A stretch of 64,000 bases of DNA from assembly GCF_010811875.1 (NCBI RefSeq), contig NZ_VKHP01000001.1:94520-158519 (forward strand), written 5' to 3'. The stretch comes from Bradyrhizobium uaiense (lineage in GTDB: Bacteria; Pseudomonadota; Alphaproteobacteria; Rhizobiales; Xanthobacteraceae). Below the pieces are notes generated by a model that ran no database searches, had not been told where the DNA came from, and saw only the letters and a program-made list of their open reading frames with translations. Below, in pieces: positions 1 through 9,161 of the stretch; within the stretch, counting starts at the first letter, position 1; each line of letters starts with the position of its first letter. A program made the translations under genes and the position numbers.

Positions 1-34
1 CATGGCCCTGTTCTCTGTTCGACATGCGTGCTTG

Positions 35-1342
35 TCAGTGGACGGGCGCATTGAACCAGCGCCGAACCGCTCCCGGGGTGGCAACGAAATGATCTCTGGC
101 GAACCGTACTGCAGCTGCGACTGGATCCGGGTCGCGAGCCGAGTTCTCCATGCGGGACAGCGCTGCCGGAAGGGCCTCTCCAGCCGCTTCGACGGCGGCC
201 TGCACATCGGTGTCGGACACTGCCGCCGATGGCATGAAGCGCCCGCCATACTGCATCAGGAAGCCCCGACCCCACATTTCCTGGAAGAAGGCATGGCCAA
301 GCTCGGCGTCAGCAAATACGACGTCGAACATGGTGGGCCAGGCAAACGCCCATGCCGCGACCTGCTGTTTTGTGAAGACGCCGTTGAGCCCCTTGATCAA
401 TTGCTCGCCGACCTCGCGCATCCGGGCCAGCGCGGTCCCGTCGCGCAGGGCGTGCAGGGTGCTCAATGCAGCGGCGAACGGGGTGACTTCGCGCTGGTAG
501 GTGTTTCCCATGTATGTCTTTTCGGCCGCGGCGAGTACGTCCGCCCGGCCCGCGACTGCCGACAGCGCCATTCCGTTCGCCAGTCCCTTGCTCAGTGTAA
601 TCAAATCGGGCGTGAGGCCGACCGCGATGTGGTACCCGCCAAGGGCGTAGCGGAATCCGGTCATCACCTCGTCAAGGACAAGCAGGGCGCCGTGCCGATG
701 CACCAGCCTCTGCAGTTCCTGATGATATTCTGGCGGGAAGAAGTTGACCTCCGGGGTGATGATCACCGCGGCGACGCGCTGGACACTTGCCAGCTCATCG
801 AGCAAGTCGAGGTTGTAGCGGAAGTCCACGCTGTCGCGGTCCCGATTGGGCAGCCCCATCTCGGGGCGGTCCTGCAACTGCCAGTCATGCCAGCCGTGAT
901 ATCCGCTGGTCAGTACATGGTTGATGCCCGTGAACGCGCGGGCAAGGCGCACGGCTGCAGTGGTAGCGCAAGATCCGGTGCGGAAAAACATTGAGCGTTC
1001 CGCGACGGGGAAGATCTCCGCCAGCCGTTCGGCCAATTCGACCCGGTGCACGGACAGCGGTCCGGGCAGAATCCCGCCGGTGCGGCGCATCTCAGCGGCT
1101 GCGTGCGCCACGACCGGCTCGTATCCGGCCCCAAGAGGTGCGGCACCGCTACAGGAAGTGAAATCGACGTATTGCTTTCCATTGATGTCCCATGCATGCG
1201 CGCCTGACGCGCGCGTCATCACGACCGGAAAACGCCTGTTGAGATCCCACTTCTGCGAAGCGGTGACGCGCAGGGCGCGTCGCAGTGCCGATCCTTGCCC
1301 GTCGGTCGCGGTCACGGCGGCAGTAGGCGTGCTGATCGACAA
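35..1342 (-). CDS. Class III aminotransferase, glutamate-1-semialdehyde aminomutase-like
   Basis: PLP-dependent fold-type I enzyme of 435 residues, about the length of HemL. Seen: the PLP-lysine segment LSKGLANG, the aspartate block LLVLDEVMTGFR just before it, and a glycine/alanine-rich cofactor loop (GSCATTAAVRLAR). Family knowledge: such enzymes move amino groups between or within small molecules; HemL makes 5-aminolevulinate. Here the gene sits 21 bases downstream of a GMC oxidoreductase on the same strand, which suggests a two-gene operon for a special metabolite rather than housekeeping heme synthesis (inference). The start is TTG, preceded by GGAG about eight bases upstream. Class is well supported; the substrate is unknown. 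Confidence 0.82.
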   Translation of the reverse strand: MSISTPTAAVTATDGQGSALRRALRVTASQKWDLNRRFPVVMTRASGAHAWDINGKQYVDFTSCSGAAPLGAGYEPVVAHAAAEMRRTGGILPGPLSVHRVELAERLAEIFPVAERSMFFRTGSCATTAAVRLARAFTGINHVLTSGYHGWHDWQLQDRPEMGLPNRDRDSVDFRYNLDLLDELASVQRVAAVIITPEVNFFPPEYHQELQRLVHRHGALLVLDEVMTGFRYALGGYHIAVGLTPDLITLSKGLANGMALSAVAGRADVLAAAEKTYMGNTYQREVTPFAAALSTLHALRDGTALARMREVGEQLIKGLNGVFTKQQVAAWAFAWPTMFDVVFADAELGHAFFQEMWGRGFLMQYGGRFMPSAAVSDTDVQAAVEAAGEALPAALSRMENSARDPDPVAAAVRFARDHFVATPGAVRRWFNAPVH

Positions 1343-1363
1343 AACCTGTCTCCGTTGCGCTCG

Positions 1364-2878
1364 TTACGTCAGCTGCGTGACTATTCTTCGAGCGATCCGC
1401 AGCGCGTTCGCCTGAATGGTGAAGGTCGGGTTGACGCCTCCGGCATAGGGGAAGAAGCCGCCATCCGCGACATAGAGATTGTCGATGTCATGCACGCGGC
1501 CCCAACGATCAACCACCGATTGTGTCGGATCGAGTCCCGCTCGACAGCCGCCATGCAGGTGACCGCTGCCGAACTGATAGTTGGAATCTTGATAATCGAT
1601 CTGTTTTACCCCAGCCTCGGCCAGCAAGTTCGACGCATGTCGGGATAAGTAGCCAAGTCGGCGCTTGTCGAGGGGATGGGTCCGGTAATCGAGAATGATC
1701 TTGGGCAAACCCAGCCCGTCCCGGCTGGTGGCCAGCCGGACCGCATTGTTGCGCATGGGCTGGTCGGCCGCCAAAAAATGCAGCCGTAGCCTTATCTCTC
1801 CGTCGCAATCCGTGCGTTCAGGCGAACTTGCTTCGTAGATCATTCCGCCGAGCCCCGAAGGCGCCTCGTCGTCCAGGTAGTGATCGGACACCGCAACAGT
1901 GGAGAAGGGGCGGCCCGGCTGGGGCGTGATATGCGGATTTATCGTGGTCGTACCGGACACGTAGCCGCTGATCTTAAACGAGATGCCACTGCCTACCATG
2001 CCAGATGCGTTGCCGATGCCGTTGGGCGCTGCCTGTTGCGCCGACCGTAGGAGCAGGGCGGCAGACTGCACGGCGTTGCCCGCGAGTACCACGCAGCGGG
2101 CGCGGACCCGAGCGCGTTGTCGGTTGAGAGTGTCCACCCATTCCACCGAATCGGCGCGACTGACGTTGCCGAGATCAATGCGGACGGCTTTGCTGCCGAG
2201 CGCAATCGTCAGCGCGTCCGGCGGCAGGGCGATACCTGTGAACGGCGAGCGTGCGTCGGCCCTCGCGCCGCTTGGGCACAGATGTTCGTTGCATGGTCCC
2301 TCGCAGTGACAGGCTGGCCGGCCGCCATATGGGATCGAGTTGATTGCCAACGGAGTGGGGAACGGCAGCCGGCCCAGGCGTGCCCCGGCATCGGCAATCA
2401 ACTGGCCCTGCACGCTGTACTGGTGCGGTGGCAGAACGGGGGGATCGCTCGGCGGCTCGAACGGGTCCGCTCCGGCCAGGCGGGCCACTCCCACGCGCCG
2501 TTCCAGCTCATCATAGAATGGGCGTAGTTCGGTGTAGTCGATCGGCCAGCTCGGGTCGAGCGCGTCCCCGGCCACATGCGCACGTGTGTCAAAATCGATG
2601 GCGCGACAGCGGAAGGCTATTCCGGCATACAAAGTCATTCCGCCGCCGAGCGCACAGACGGTCCACGGACGCCCGAACGGCGTCAACGTCCCTGCCGCAG
2701 ACGGCACCATGGCGCTATCCATGCCATTTTGGACGCTCGCCAGCGAAGCGCCGGGAGGAAGTGTTCGACCTTCCTCGAGAAGGAGTACGCGCAGTCCGCG
2801 TTGCGCGATCTCGTGAGCGACCGTCGAGCCGCTGGCGCCACTCCCGATTACGCATACATCAACAATATCGGCCGTCAT
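1364..2878 (-). CDS. GMC-family FAD-dependent oxidoreductase
   Basis: Flavoprotein of 504 residues related to glucose-methanol-choline oxidoreductases. Seen: an N-terminal dinucleotide-binding loop (VIGSGASGSTVAHEIA) with the following acidic LLLEEG, and a C-terminal GMC_oxred_C-like block with GSGHLHGGC and NLYVADGGFFPYAGGVNP, where the active-site His/Asn would lie. It should oxidise an alcohol to an aldehyde or ketone in the cytosol. I chose the ATG at 2878; a TTG seven codons upstream is also open. It is first in a pair with the aminotransferase downstream: alcohol oxidation followed by transamination is a sensible two-step route to an amine (inference). Substrate unknown. Confidence 0.82.
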   Translation of the reverse strand: MTADIVDVCVIGSGASGSTVAHEIAQRGLRVLLLEEGRTLPPGASLASVQNGMDSAMVPSAAGTLTPFGRPWTVCALGGGMTLYAGIAFRCRAIDFDTRAHVAGDALDPSWPIDYTELRPFYDELERRVGVARLAGADPFEPPSDPPVLPPHQYSVQGQLIADAGARLGRLPFPTPLAINSIPYGGRPACHCEGPCNEHLCPSGARADARSPFTGIALPPDALTIALGSKAVRIDLGNVSRADSVEWVDTLNRQRARVRARCVVLAGNAVQSAALLLRSAQQAAPNGIGNASGMVGSGISFKISGYVSGTTTINPHITPQPGRPFSTVAVSDHYLDDEAPSGLGGMIYEASSPERTDCDGEIRLRLHFLAADQPMRNNAVRLATSRDGLGLPKIILDYRTHPLDKRRLGYLSRHASNLLAEAGVKQIDYQDSNYQFGSGHLHGGCRAGLDPTQSVVDRWGRVHDIDNLYVADGGFFPYAGGVNPTFTIQANALRIARRIVTQLT

Positions 2879-3044
2879 TATCCCATCTTCTGGCAACAAT
2901 ATCGCCGATGCACAATCGCGCCGTATTCATTAGAGAGGAGGTGCCATCAAAAAGTCTCATCGCAAGTGCGATCGCCCCGGATTATCCGGTTGGCTTCGCT
3001 CGTTTGCCAAGGATCATCGCCACAAGGATCATCGCCACAAGATC

Positions 3045-3074
3045 GTACAATATGACGCCGCGTGCGATTCAAGC
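3045..3074. repeat. 30-base direct repeat, copy 1
   Basis: Begins GTACAATATGACGCCGCGTG and ends GATTCAAGC. The second copy at 3781-3810 is 28/30 identical. The copies flank the sRNA candidate on both sides. A similar core (CCGCGTGCGATTTAAAGCTC) recurs at 36926-36945 upstream of the universal stress protein gene. Function unknown. Confidence 0.6.
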
Positions 3075-3457
3075 CCTTCGAAGCAGCAACTGCGTGAATA
3101 TGAGCAAGCGACTTTTCCGGAATGCAATTTTTGATGGATCTAGGAGCTCTCAAAGCAAATCCGCCCACCTGCGCCTTCGGTGTGGGCACCAAACGTATGT
3201 TTTCGTGATCGAGAATGCGCTCGCAAGTGCAGCTTCGAGACGCCATGCGGGGAGCATTTTGAGGCCGCACTCGCTGGAGTGCGTCGATCGGTCGCTACTC
3301 TCATATATCATTGTACGAATTGCGCGCGGTTTGATCGCGAGAGACTTAGCCGGTCCGCGTGATGATGGACCCGCCAGCAATGCAATTTCTTTCTCAACTC
3401 TGCGCAATCATCAGACGTTGGCTAGAGCAGCCTCAATCTACGCCCTTCATAAACGGC

Positions 3458-3590
3458 AAAAAAAAAGCCCGGCCTGATTGATGGCCGGGCGGAAGTCAGT
3501 CTGGGGAGCGAGGCTGCTAAGCATCGCCAACTTCCGTCGACAGAGGGAGGACTGTCGGCGGTATTTGCGGCAAAGCTTTCACCGCAAATT
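3458..3590 (-). ncRNA. Candidate small RNA with anti-Shine-Dalgarno loop, copy 1
   Basis: Read on the minus strand there is a 5-prime hairpin (TTTGCGG/CCGCAAA, 3563-3587), then a 6-bp stem CGACAG/CTGTCG (3538-3557) whose loop is TCCTCCCT, then a weaker hairpin, then a textbook Rho-independent terminator: GCCCGGCC/GGCCGGGC (3467-3490) followed by nine Ts. The loop is complementary to a Shine-Dalgarno sequence. A homologous copy with the same order of elements lies at about 26352-26500. This layout recalls alphaproteobacterial sRNAs with CCUCCUCCC loops (alpha-r14 type), but I cannot confirm membership. The 5-prime end is an estimate. Confidence 0.6.
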
Positions 3591-3780
3591 CAAACTGCGA
3601 AAGGATCAATGTCGGACCGATCTGGTGTACGATTGTGCTCCTTTGCGTAATCTCATAGACGATGGTTGGAACAGTGGAGTTCGTCTCTGCTGTACACATG
3701 CCGACCGCATCGGCGTCATCATCTCATCATGGCAGCAACAGTAGGTCCCGTCGGGTATCCTCGTTAGCTACTCTGAGATG

Positions 3781-3810
3781 GTACAACGTGACGCCGCGTG
3801 CGATTCAAGC
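3781..3810. repeat. 30-base direct repeat, copy 2
   Basis: Second copy of the repeat at 3045-3074, differing at two positions (CG in place of TA after GTACAA). It lies about 190 bases upstream of the sRNA candidate in that gene's direction, so a regulatory site is possible but unproven. Confidence 0.6.
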
Positions 3811-4414
3811 TCTTTGAGCTGACCCGCATACAATTCAAGCTGATGGGCTTTCACAAGCAGCTAAGTGGTCCGAGGAGAGCAGACGTACGCGTTGCATTCG
3901 ATTTTTTGATAGTCGTGCACCACGCCGCCATCGAGGCGCGTTGCGCGTCATGTTTTCCATGTGATCTCATGCCTGTTGGCCTTTACAGAATCTGACGTGT
4001 TCTCTGTTTGGCGGCCGACAATCTTCAGCGCACCATTTGAGCGTCTTGTTAGCCAGCCGAATGACACGGTCGGCGTCGCGGAGCGCAGCTCATTTAGCGG
4101 GCATCACAGCCAAGGCCCAGAGCTGTGCTGGCAACAGGGAAATCGCTCTGTGGCCCGCGAGCTCCTCGGCGATTGACGATGCAGATTTCCTGAAGCTTGC
4201 TGGCGTTCCGCGAAATCCGATCGGCGACACCTGTTCGCTCGGCGGGATCGCGGCGGGGCGCCGGCCGGGTGGGCGGATTGCCCTGGGTTTTTGCCACGAG
4301 CAGTGCATTCGCTTCAAAGCCAATTGCAACTGGCGCTTGGTCTTGCCGGTCGAATGGCGAGCACCGCTTGAGATGTCTAGACAAAGCTGCGCAGGCAGCA
4401 ACGGCCGAAGCAAT

Positions 4415-5107
4415 TCAGCGCATCAGATAGGAGGGACGGAATTCTGCAAGCAATTCGAGCCGATCTCGCTGAAGAAGATCAACAGCATGTCCGTTCCATT
4501 CAATGAGCTTCCTGCGCCGAAGCTCCTGGATTGTCCGATTCGCGTGTACCGTCGAAAGGCCGCATGCATCGGCGATGTCTTGCTGTGTGAATGGAACATG
4601 GAAGCGACCATTGTCCAGAAGCCCGACGAGCTCAAGCCGCGCGGCGATCTCGCAAAGAAGATGAGCAAGCCGGGGCAGCGCTTCCCGGGAGCCAAGATTT
4701 TCGATCCATTCGCTATAGATCGCTGTGTGAATCAACGTCTCCCGCCAAAACGCATGGGCGAGCGCGGCGGACTTCGCGAGGATATCCCTGAGGTAGGAGT
4801 GGGGTACAAGGGCAATGATGCTCGTGCCGATGCTGCGGAGATCGCGATCCATTTCCGGAACGTGAAGGGTGTGCAGGTCGGGGATGTCCCCAGGTATATA
4901 GAAGGACGTTATCTGGGTTCGATCCGATGCCACTCTTTGGCGAGACAGAAAGCCGCCCATCACGACTGCACAGCTCACAGGCCGATCCCCCTGGCGCGCC
5001 AGGCACTCGCCAGGAGCAAACCTTTTGATGGTGTGAGGCATGCTTTCGAGCTTAGCTTGGTCTTGCTCGGACAAGCCCGTGACGCTCCGCAGACGCGCAA
5101 TGAGCAT
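4415..5107 (-). CDS. Crp/Fnr-family transcription regulator
   Basis: Regulator of 230 residues. Seen: an N-terminal cyclic-nucleotide-binding-like beta-roll (PGECLARQGDRPV ... YIPGDIPDLHTL), a long dimerisation helix (residues ~110-150), and a C-terminal winged helix with FTQQDIADACGLSTVHANRTIQELRRR as the helix-turn-helix. There is no N-terminal cysteine cluster, so it is not an FNR-type iron-sulfur sensor. The recognition helix differs from FixK (STVHANRT rather than TVSRT), so a different DNA target is expected. I use the ATG at 5107; a TTG four codons upstream is also open. It stands alone; the regulon is unknown. Confidence 0.85.
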   Translation of the reverse strand: MLIARLRSVTGLSEQDQAKLESMPHTIKRFAPGECLARQGDRPVSCAVVMGGFLSRQRVASDRTQITSFYIPGDIPDLHTLHVPEMDRDLRSIGTSIIALVPHSYLRDILAKSAALAHAFWRETLIHTAIYSEWIENLGSREALPRLAHLLCEIAARLELVGLLDNGRFHVPFTQQDIADACGLSTVHANRTIQELRRRKLIEWNGHAVDLLQRDRLELLAEFRPSYLMR

Positions 5108-5119
5108 TTGGTGCGGCAA

Positions 5120-5980
5120 GCAAACCCCGTTCTATCGCCGGGGTACGCCGATATCGACACCTATCCCCACCAGCCATGGCCGCGGCCATTCTGCACGGTT
5201 CCCCTTGATGTTCAACGTTTCTCCTACTCTCCTATTCGAGCTTTGCGCGATCTCTAGGGGAGACGCCGGATAGCCCACAAACGTACCGGACGATGACGTT
5301 CTGGCTATCCCTGAAAGCTCGACGATAAACCAATTACTTCTGGAGAACGACGAAACATGGCGCGCGATCGCGTGGACCGCCGAGCTGCGGTACCCTCCAA
5401 CCGGCGTCAAGGCTCACGAGCGTGCAGCCAACGTCGGCTCGACACTGACGCCTTCCGCATCGACCGCATCGTGCCTTGGCGGCAGCCAAGAGAAGCAATT
5501 CCGGAGCCGGGGCGGCTCATCTGGCTACGCAAGAATGCATCTAGTTTGCGGTCGATCATGAGTGAGGGTGGATGGCGTCGAACGGGCGGCCGGATCTGAA
5601 GCCCCTGAAACACCATCGGCAGACCTTCTCAGCAGGAACGGCGATCGCCTCGTCAGCCTGCGATGGGTTTCGGGGGGCGGTGCGCTCTGTCGTCAACGTG
5701 ACGTGCAAATCAGGCTGGCAATAGAAATCCGAAATGATTATTCGTTCCGGCTCCAAGAGGACAAAGCTCGACTTTCTGGCGCGTCATGCCAGCGAGTTTG
5801 TGTAAGTACGAAACGGACCGATCTGTAGCGCGGATAACACATTGATCGGCTCGGCGAGACAGTTGGATCGCTGCGTACAGTGTTTCGTGGCGTCGAAAGG
5901 CCGATGTTCCCGTACAATTACGGGGCGATAGGGTGTGCTTGAATTGTCGTTCGCGGTTATTTGGTCGGATAGAGGGTCAA
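5120..5980. other. Interval without a recognisable gene
   Basis: An open plus-strand stretch near 5275-5560 (containing INQLLLENDETWRAIAWTAE) has no good start or known domain and may be a decayed gene. A small hairpin CCCGTacaattACGGG lies at about 5909-5924. I see nothing else I can support. Confidence 0.4.
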
Positions 5981-6157
5981 ATGAATCATGCGGTTAGGAG
6001 CCGCTATGAACTGTCGACAATGACAGATGAAGAGCGTGAGCTGGCGCGCTGCAGACAGGAGATAGCGCGTCTCAAACAGCTGGTCGTGCAGCTTTCTGAA
6101 CTCGTCTTGCGCAATGTCACGCAAAATGCAGAGGGCCGAAAGTCGCAATCCGGCTGA
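5981..6157 (+). CDS. Small coiled-coil protein, 58 residues
   Basis: Short protein in which MTDEERELARCRQEIARLKQ and the following LVVQLSELV form a heptad-like coiled coil. I chose the ATG at 5981 because GAGGG sits five to six bases upstream; the frame opens 16 codons earlier. Proteins of this form are, as I recall, common in Bradyrhizobium genomes, without assigned function. Likely cytosolic and oligomeric. Confidence 0.5.
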   Translation: MNHAVRSRYELSTMTDEERELARCRQEIARLKQLVVQLSELVLRNVTQNAEGRKSQSG

Positions 6158-6253
6158 CGCGCTCGGCCGTATACTGAATGGTCAATCCGCAGATGGTGGA
6201 CGTTAGACAATAGCCACTATGATCCGCAGCGCGGCGTCCCCCGGGGGAGGGGA

Positions 6254-6289
6254 GCGGCCCCGCCCTTGTTCTTCATGGGGCGGGGCCGC
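6254..6289. terminator. Strong 12-bp GC hairpin
   Basis: GCGGCCCCGCCC pairs perfectly with GGGCGGGGCCGC around a 12-base loop. It lies about 100 bases after the small coiled-coil gene and could end its transcript, but there is no T-run on either side, so an intrinsic terminator is not certain. Confidence 0.45.
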
Positions 6290-6531
6290 GTAATTTCCGG
6301 TCGAACCGCTTCATGGATCGATGGACATGAGTGCATATCGCACGGAAAAATGTGGGTCTGCAGGCTCTCGATCAGCCGTTTCATCTTGTCGATCGCTCGC
6401 TCATAGACCTGCGCTATGCAGGTCTAACAAGCTCCGTTGCCTCCAACCCGGTGGAGGCGTTGAACCTGGAGAGCGCGCCGTGCGTTGATCGGGTAAAGGT
6501 AAACGATCAGCGTTTGCAGGCGGTGCTGGCT

Positions 6532-6762
6532 TTATGCCGATGGTGATTTACGGATACCAAGCTGCTCCACGGCGAGCTTTGATATCTGGATCGCCAACCC
6601 CCTTGCGCCGATCTCGATAACCTCCTTTGCGACGATTTCGGCGATAGGGTCGTCACGATCAACCAAGCAAAGCGCATGCAGTGTCCGTGCATAGGCCAAG
6701 CTCAGACATTCAATTTCGTCCGGCCGTAGCTTACTGCCCTGGAGCAATCGATCAATCGGCAT
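6532..6762 (-). CDS. Conserved small protein, 76 residues
   Basis: A 76-residue, probably all-helical soluble protein (PDEIECLSLAYARTLHALCL; EIVAKEVIEIGARG). ATG start with GGAG about nine bases upstream. I recall similar sequences in many Bradyrhizobium genomes, with no assigned function. An inverted repeat AGACCTGC/GCAGGTCT lies downstream at 6405-6425. Confidence 0.55.
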   Translation of the reverse strand: MPIDRLLQGSKLRPDEIECLSLAYARTLHALCLVDRDDPIAEIVAKEVIEIGARGLAIQISKLAVEQLGIRKSPSA

Positions 6763-6814
6763 TGATCATCGCTCCGGGAGACACGCCAGCTTTGATGCGT
6801 CGGCCCAAGATGCG

Positions 6815-7933
6815 TCAAAACGCGCTCGGGTTGGTCTCGCTATAGCCGCCCTTGTCGTCCCACCTGTAAACGACATAGTCGATCTGCTTGATGTCACCCT
6901 TGGCATCGTATTCCAGCTTGCCGATCACCGTGTCCCAGGAGCCCGCCTTGATCACGTCCATCACCTTCCTCGGATCCGTGGTGCCGGCTTTGATTGCGGC
7001 CTGGGTCCAGACCTGCACTGCAGCGTAGGTATAGAGGGTGTACCCTTCGGGATCGACATTCTTGGCTTTGAACTTACTGACGATGGCAGCCGCCGCCGGC
7101 TTGTTGCGTGGGTCTGGCCCGAAAGTGAAAAGCGTGCCCGCTCCAGCTGCGCCGGTGACCGAGGCAAATTCCTTGTCAGCCAGCGCATCACCCGACATCA
7201 GTACGGTCTTCAGGCCCTGATCACGCATCTGGCGCAGGATGAGGCCTGCTTCCTGGTGATAGCCGCCGACATAGACGAGGTCGATATTGTCACGCTTCAG
7301 GCGCGAGACAATCGCATTAAAATCCTTGTCGCCCTTGTTATAGGACTCGTAAATCTTCTCGATGACGCCGGCCTTGTTGAGGGCCCTCTTCGTCTCGTCG
7401 GCAAGCCCCTTGCCATAGGTGGTCTTGTCGTTGAGAATGCCGATGTTCTTGCCCTTGAAATGCTTGGCGATATAATTGGCAGCAACCTGGCCTTGCTGGT
7501 CGTCGCGGCCGCAGACGCGCGCCACGTTCCATAGCTTGCGCTCGGTGAACAGGGGGTTGGTCGAGGCGGGCGTGATCTGCAGTACGTTGCCGTCCGCGTA
7601 GGCTTCCGAAGCCGGGATCGACGACGAAGAGCAAAAGTGCCCGGCAACGAATGGGATCTGGGCGGCAGCGATCTTCTCCGCGACCGATCGCGCCTGCTTG
7701 GGATCGCAGGCATCGTCCTCGATGTCGAGGGCGAGCCTCTTGCCGAGTACGCCGCCGGACGCGTTGATCTGCTCCACCGCCATCTCCGCGCCGTTCTTCA
7801 TTTGCCGCCCGAAGGCGGACTCGCCCCCAGTTGTCGGTCCGGCGACGGCGATGGTGATGTCCTCTGCCAATGCCTCGGTGGACAGCGCAATAAGTGCTCC
7901 AAACGCAAAGCCGATCAGCTTGAGTGATGTCAT
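6815..7933 (-). CDS. Branched-chain amino acid-type ABC transporter binding protein
   Basis: Periplasmic binding protein of 372 residues of the LivJ/Peripla_BP_6 family. Seen: an N-terminal signal peptide (MTSLKLIGFAFGALIALSTE, cleavage probably after AEA-LA), the family opening ITIAVAGPTTGGESAFG, GVLGKRLALDIEDDACDPKQA and PFVAGHFCSSSSIPASEAY. It should deliver amino acids or aromatic or amide substrates to a LivHMGF permease, but no permease genes are adjacent, so this is an orphan receptor in the window. GAGGA lies seven bases before the ATG and overlaps the stop of a tiny upstream frame (7943-8044), which suggests translational coupling. Confidence 0.92.
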   Translation of the reverse strand: MTSLKLIGFAFGALIALSTEALAEDITIAVAGPTTGGESAFGRQMKNGAEMAVEQINASGGVLGKRLALDIEDDACDPKQARSVAEKIAAAQIPFVAGHFCSSSSIPASEAYADGNVLQITPASTNPLFTERKLWNVARVCGRDDQQGQVAANYIAKHFKGKNIGILNDKTTYGKGLADETKRALNKAGVIEKIYESYNKGDKDFNAIVSRLKRDNIDLVYVGGYHQEAGLILRQMRDQGLKTVLMSGDALADKEFASVTGAAGAGTLFTFGPDPRNKPAAAAIVSKFKAKNVDPEGYTLYTYAAVQVWTQAAIKAGTTDPRKVMDVIKAGSWDTVIGKLEYDAKGDIKQIDYVVYRWDDKGGYSETNPSAF

Positions 7934-7942
7934 GGATGGTCC

Positions 7943-8044
7943 TCACAAGGTAAATGCAGCGGCGAGTAAGTCGAGCAAAGCAAAGCGAGCCCGGCGACGG
8001 CCAGCGCCTAAAAAGCAGCCGGAGATAAAGTCACGGTCGCGCAT
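7943..8044 (-). pseudogene. Tiny membrane-peptide frame, probably frameshifted
   Basis: As it stands it encodes 33 residues beginning MRDRDFISGCFL. A one-base slip in the T-run near 8010 (TTTTTAGG) would restore a hydrophobic continuation ALAVAGLALLCST that matches the intact paralogue at 8717-8815 (MRNHDLVSGSLLALTATSFA). The N-terminal pattern recalls TctB subunits of tripartite tricarboxylate transporters, so both may be decayed or minimal relatives (weak inference). Its stop overlaps the ribosome site of the LivJ-like gene. Confidence 0.35.
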
Positions 8045-9161
8045 CGAACCCCTTCGAATGCACCGCCATGATGGAGCGGCAGCCCACCTTGAGCCGGTGA
8101 AGAAACAGTTCCGTGTCGCCGAGCCATATAAAGGTTCGAGGAACGATCGGCAGGCAGCTCATCGCCCGAAAGCAGTACAAGGACATGTTCCGATGCCGTT
8201 CCAGCAGAGTGATAGGCCGGAGCGCGTGCGCAAGGGTAGAGCTAGATCAACGAGCAACGTTAACGTACAAATCGTCCCGTCTCATTCTCGCAACGCGTTG
8301 TCCATTTCATATTGCCCGCCGCTCGTTCAACGCACGGGCTGCCTTGGACGAACACTAGCGGAATCATGCAGCCAGGAAAGTGATAGCTCGGTCCGCAACG
8401 TACAGAGCCCACCCCGTCAGGAATGCGTATGCGAGAGGCGGGCTGTCCGGACGGGGGAGGGATGAGGCGATCCTGCACACCGTCCCCCATATGAAAACAA
8501 TCAACATGTGTCACCGATATCGATGAAGGCGGACATAAGCGAGCGCAGAGCTGTTTTCGCTGTCCTAGCTGCTGGCACGAGGTCATCGCGATGCTCTCGG
8601 CGTTAGCCGAGCCGCGACTAGGTCAGAATCCTTGTCGGTCCTTAGAGGTCGTCGAACCCTGGATACTTGATAGCGAGGCCAGCCTTCATAAGGCGACAAG
8701 GCAACCGGCGCCCGTTTCAAATGAAAGCAAAGACGAGCAGGCTTGAGCAGAGGAGTGCGAAGCTGGTTGCGGTCAGCGCGAGAAGACTACCGGAGACAAG
8801 GTCATGATTGCGCATGAATCACCCTCGATTGAACCTATAAGGAGGCACAGAGAAGCAGTTCGCCAAGGTGAATTCTTGGCGATTCTGGTTGCATTATTCC
8901 TGCTTTCGCCGCGTGATGGTGCATATTTGCAGCGTTGTTGCGCCATAACTCGTTGAAGCGCGGCGTAACAAGAGCGGATGAAGTTCGAAGCCTGTCAGAA
9001 GTGCATCATTGATCGAGTGACGCGGCCGGCCTTGGTCATAAGATCGGATTCGCTGGCGGGCCGCTCGCACTTTGGACAAGCCGTACAGCCTGCCCGAAAC
9101 TCGGCATTCTGCATATTCAAGCACATCCGTTCGCGAAGGTTCCGGGCTTTGGCAAACCGGG
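8045..9161. other. Gene-poor interval upstream of the LivJ-like gene
   Basis: Apart from the small frame at 8717-8815 no gene is supported. The sequence just upstream of the two tiny frames is partly similar, suggesting an old local duplication of about 100 bases. Confidence 0.4.
8717..8815 (-). CDS. Small single-pass membrane peptide, 32 residues
   Basis: Begins MRNHDLVSGSLLALTATSFA and continues as a hydrophobic helix to the end. GAGGGTGA lies six bases before the ATG. A paralogue with a frameshift is at 7943-8044. It is too short for standard gene calling. Membrane location is inferred from hydrophobicity only. Confidence 0.4.
   Translation of the reverse strand: MRNHDLVSGSLLALTATSFALLCSSLLVFAFI

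Larger units (their letters stand above)
2879..4414. other. Gene-poor interval with an sRNA candidate and repeats
   Basis: I see no convincing protein gene here. It holds a minus-strand sRNA candidate (about 3458-3590), a 30-base direct repeat at 3045-3074 and 3781-3810, and a short tandem duplication of a 15-base unit (AGGATCATCGCCACA) near 3010-3040. Open frames in this stretch have no recognisable domain. Confidence 0.5.

Noticed and set aside
2..994. 330-codon plus-strand frame at the left edge
   Set aside because: It is antisense to the aminotransferase, whose motifs are clear.
5275..5560. Open plus-strand stretch with a protein-like composition
   Set aside because: No start codon with a ribosome site and no recognisable domain; could be a decayed gene, not a supported one.
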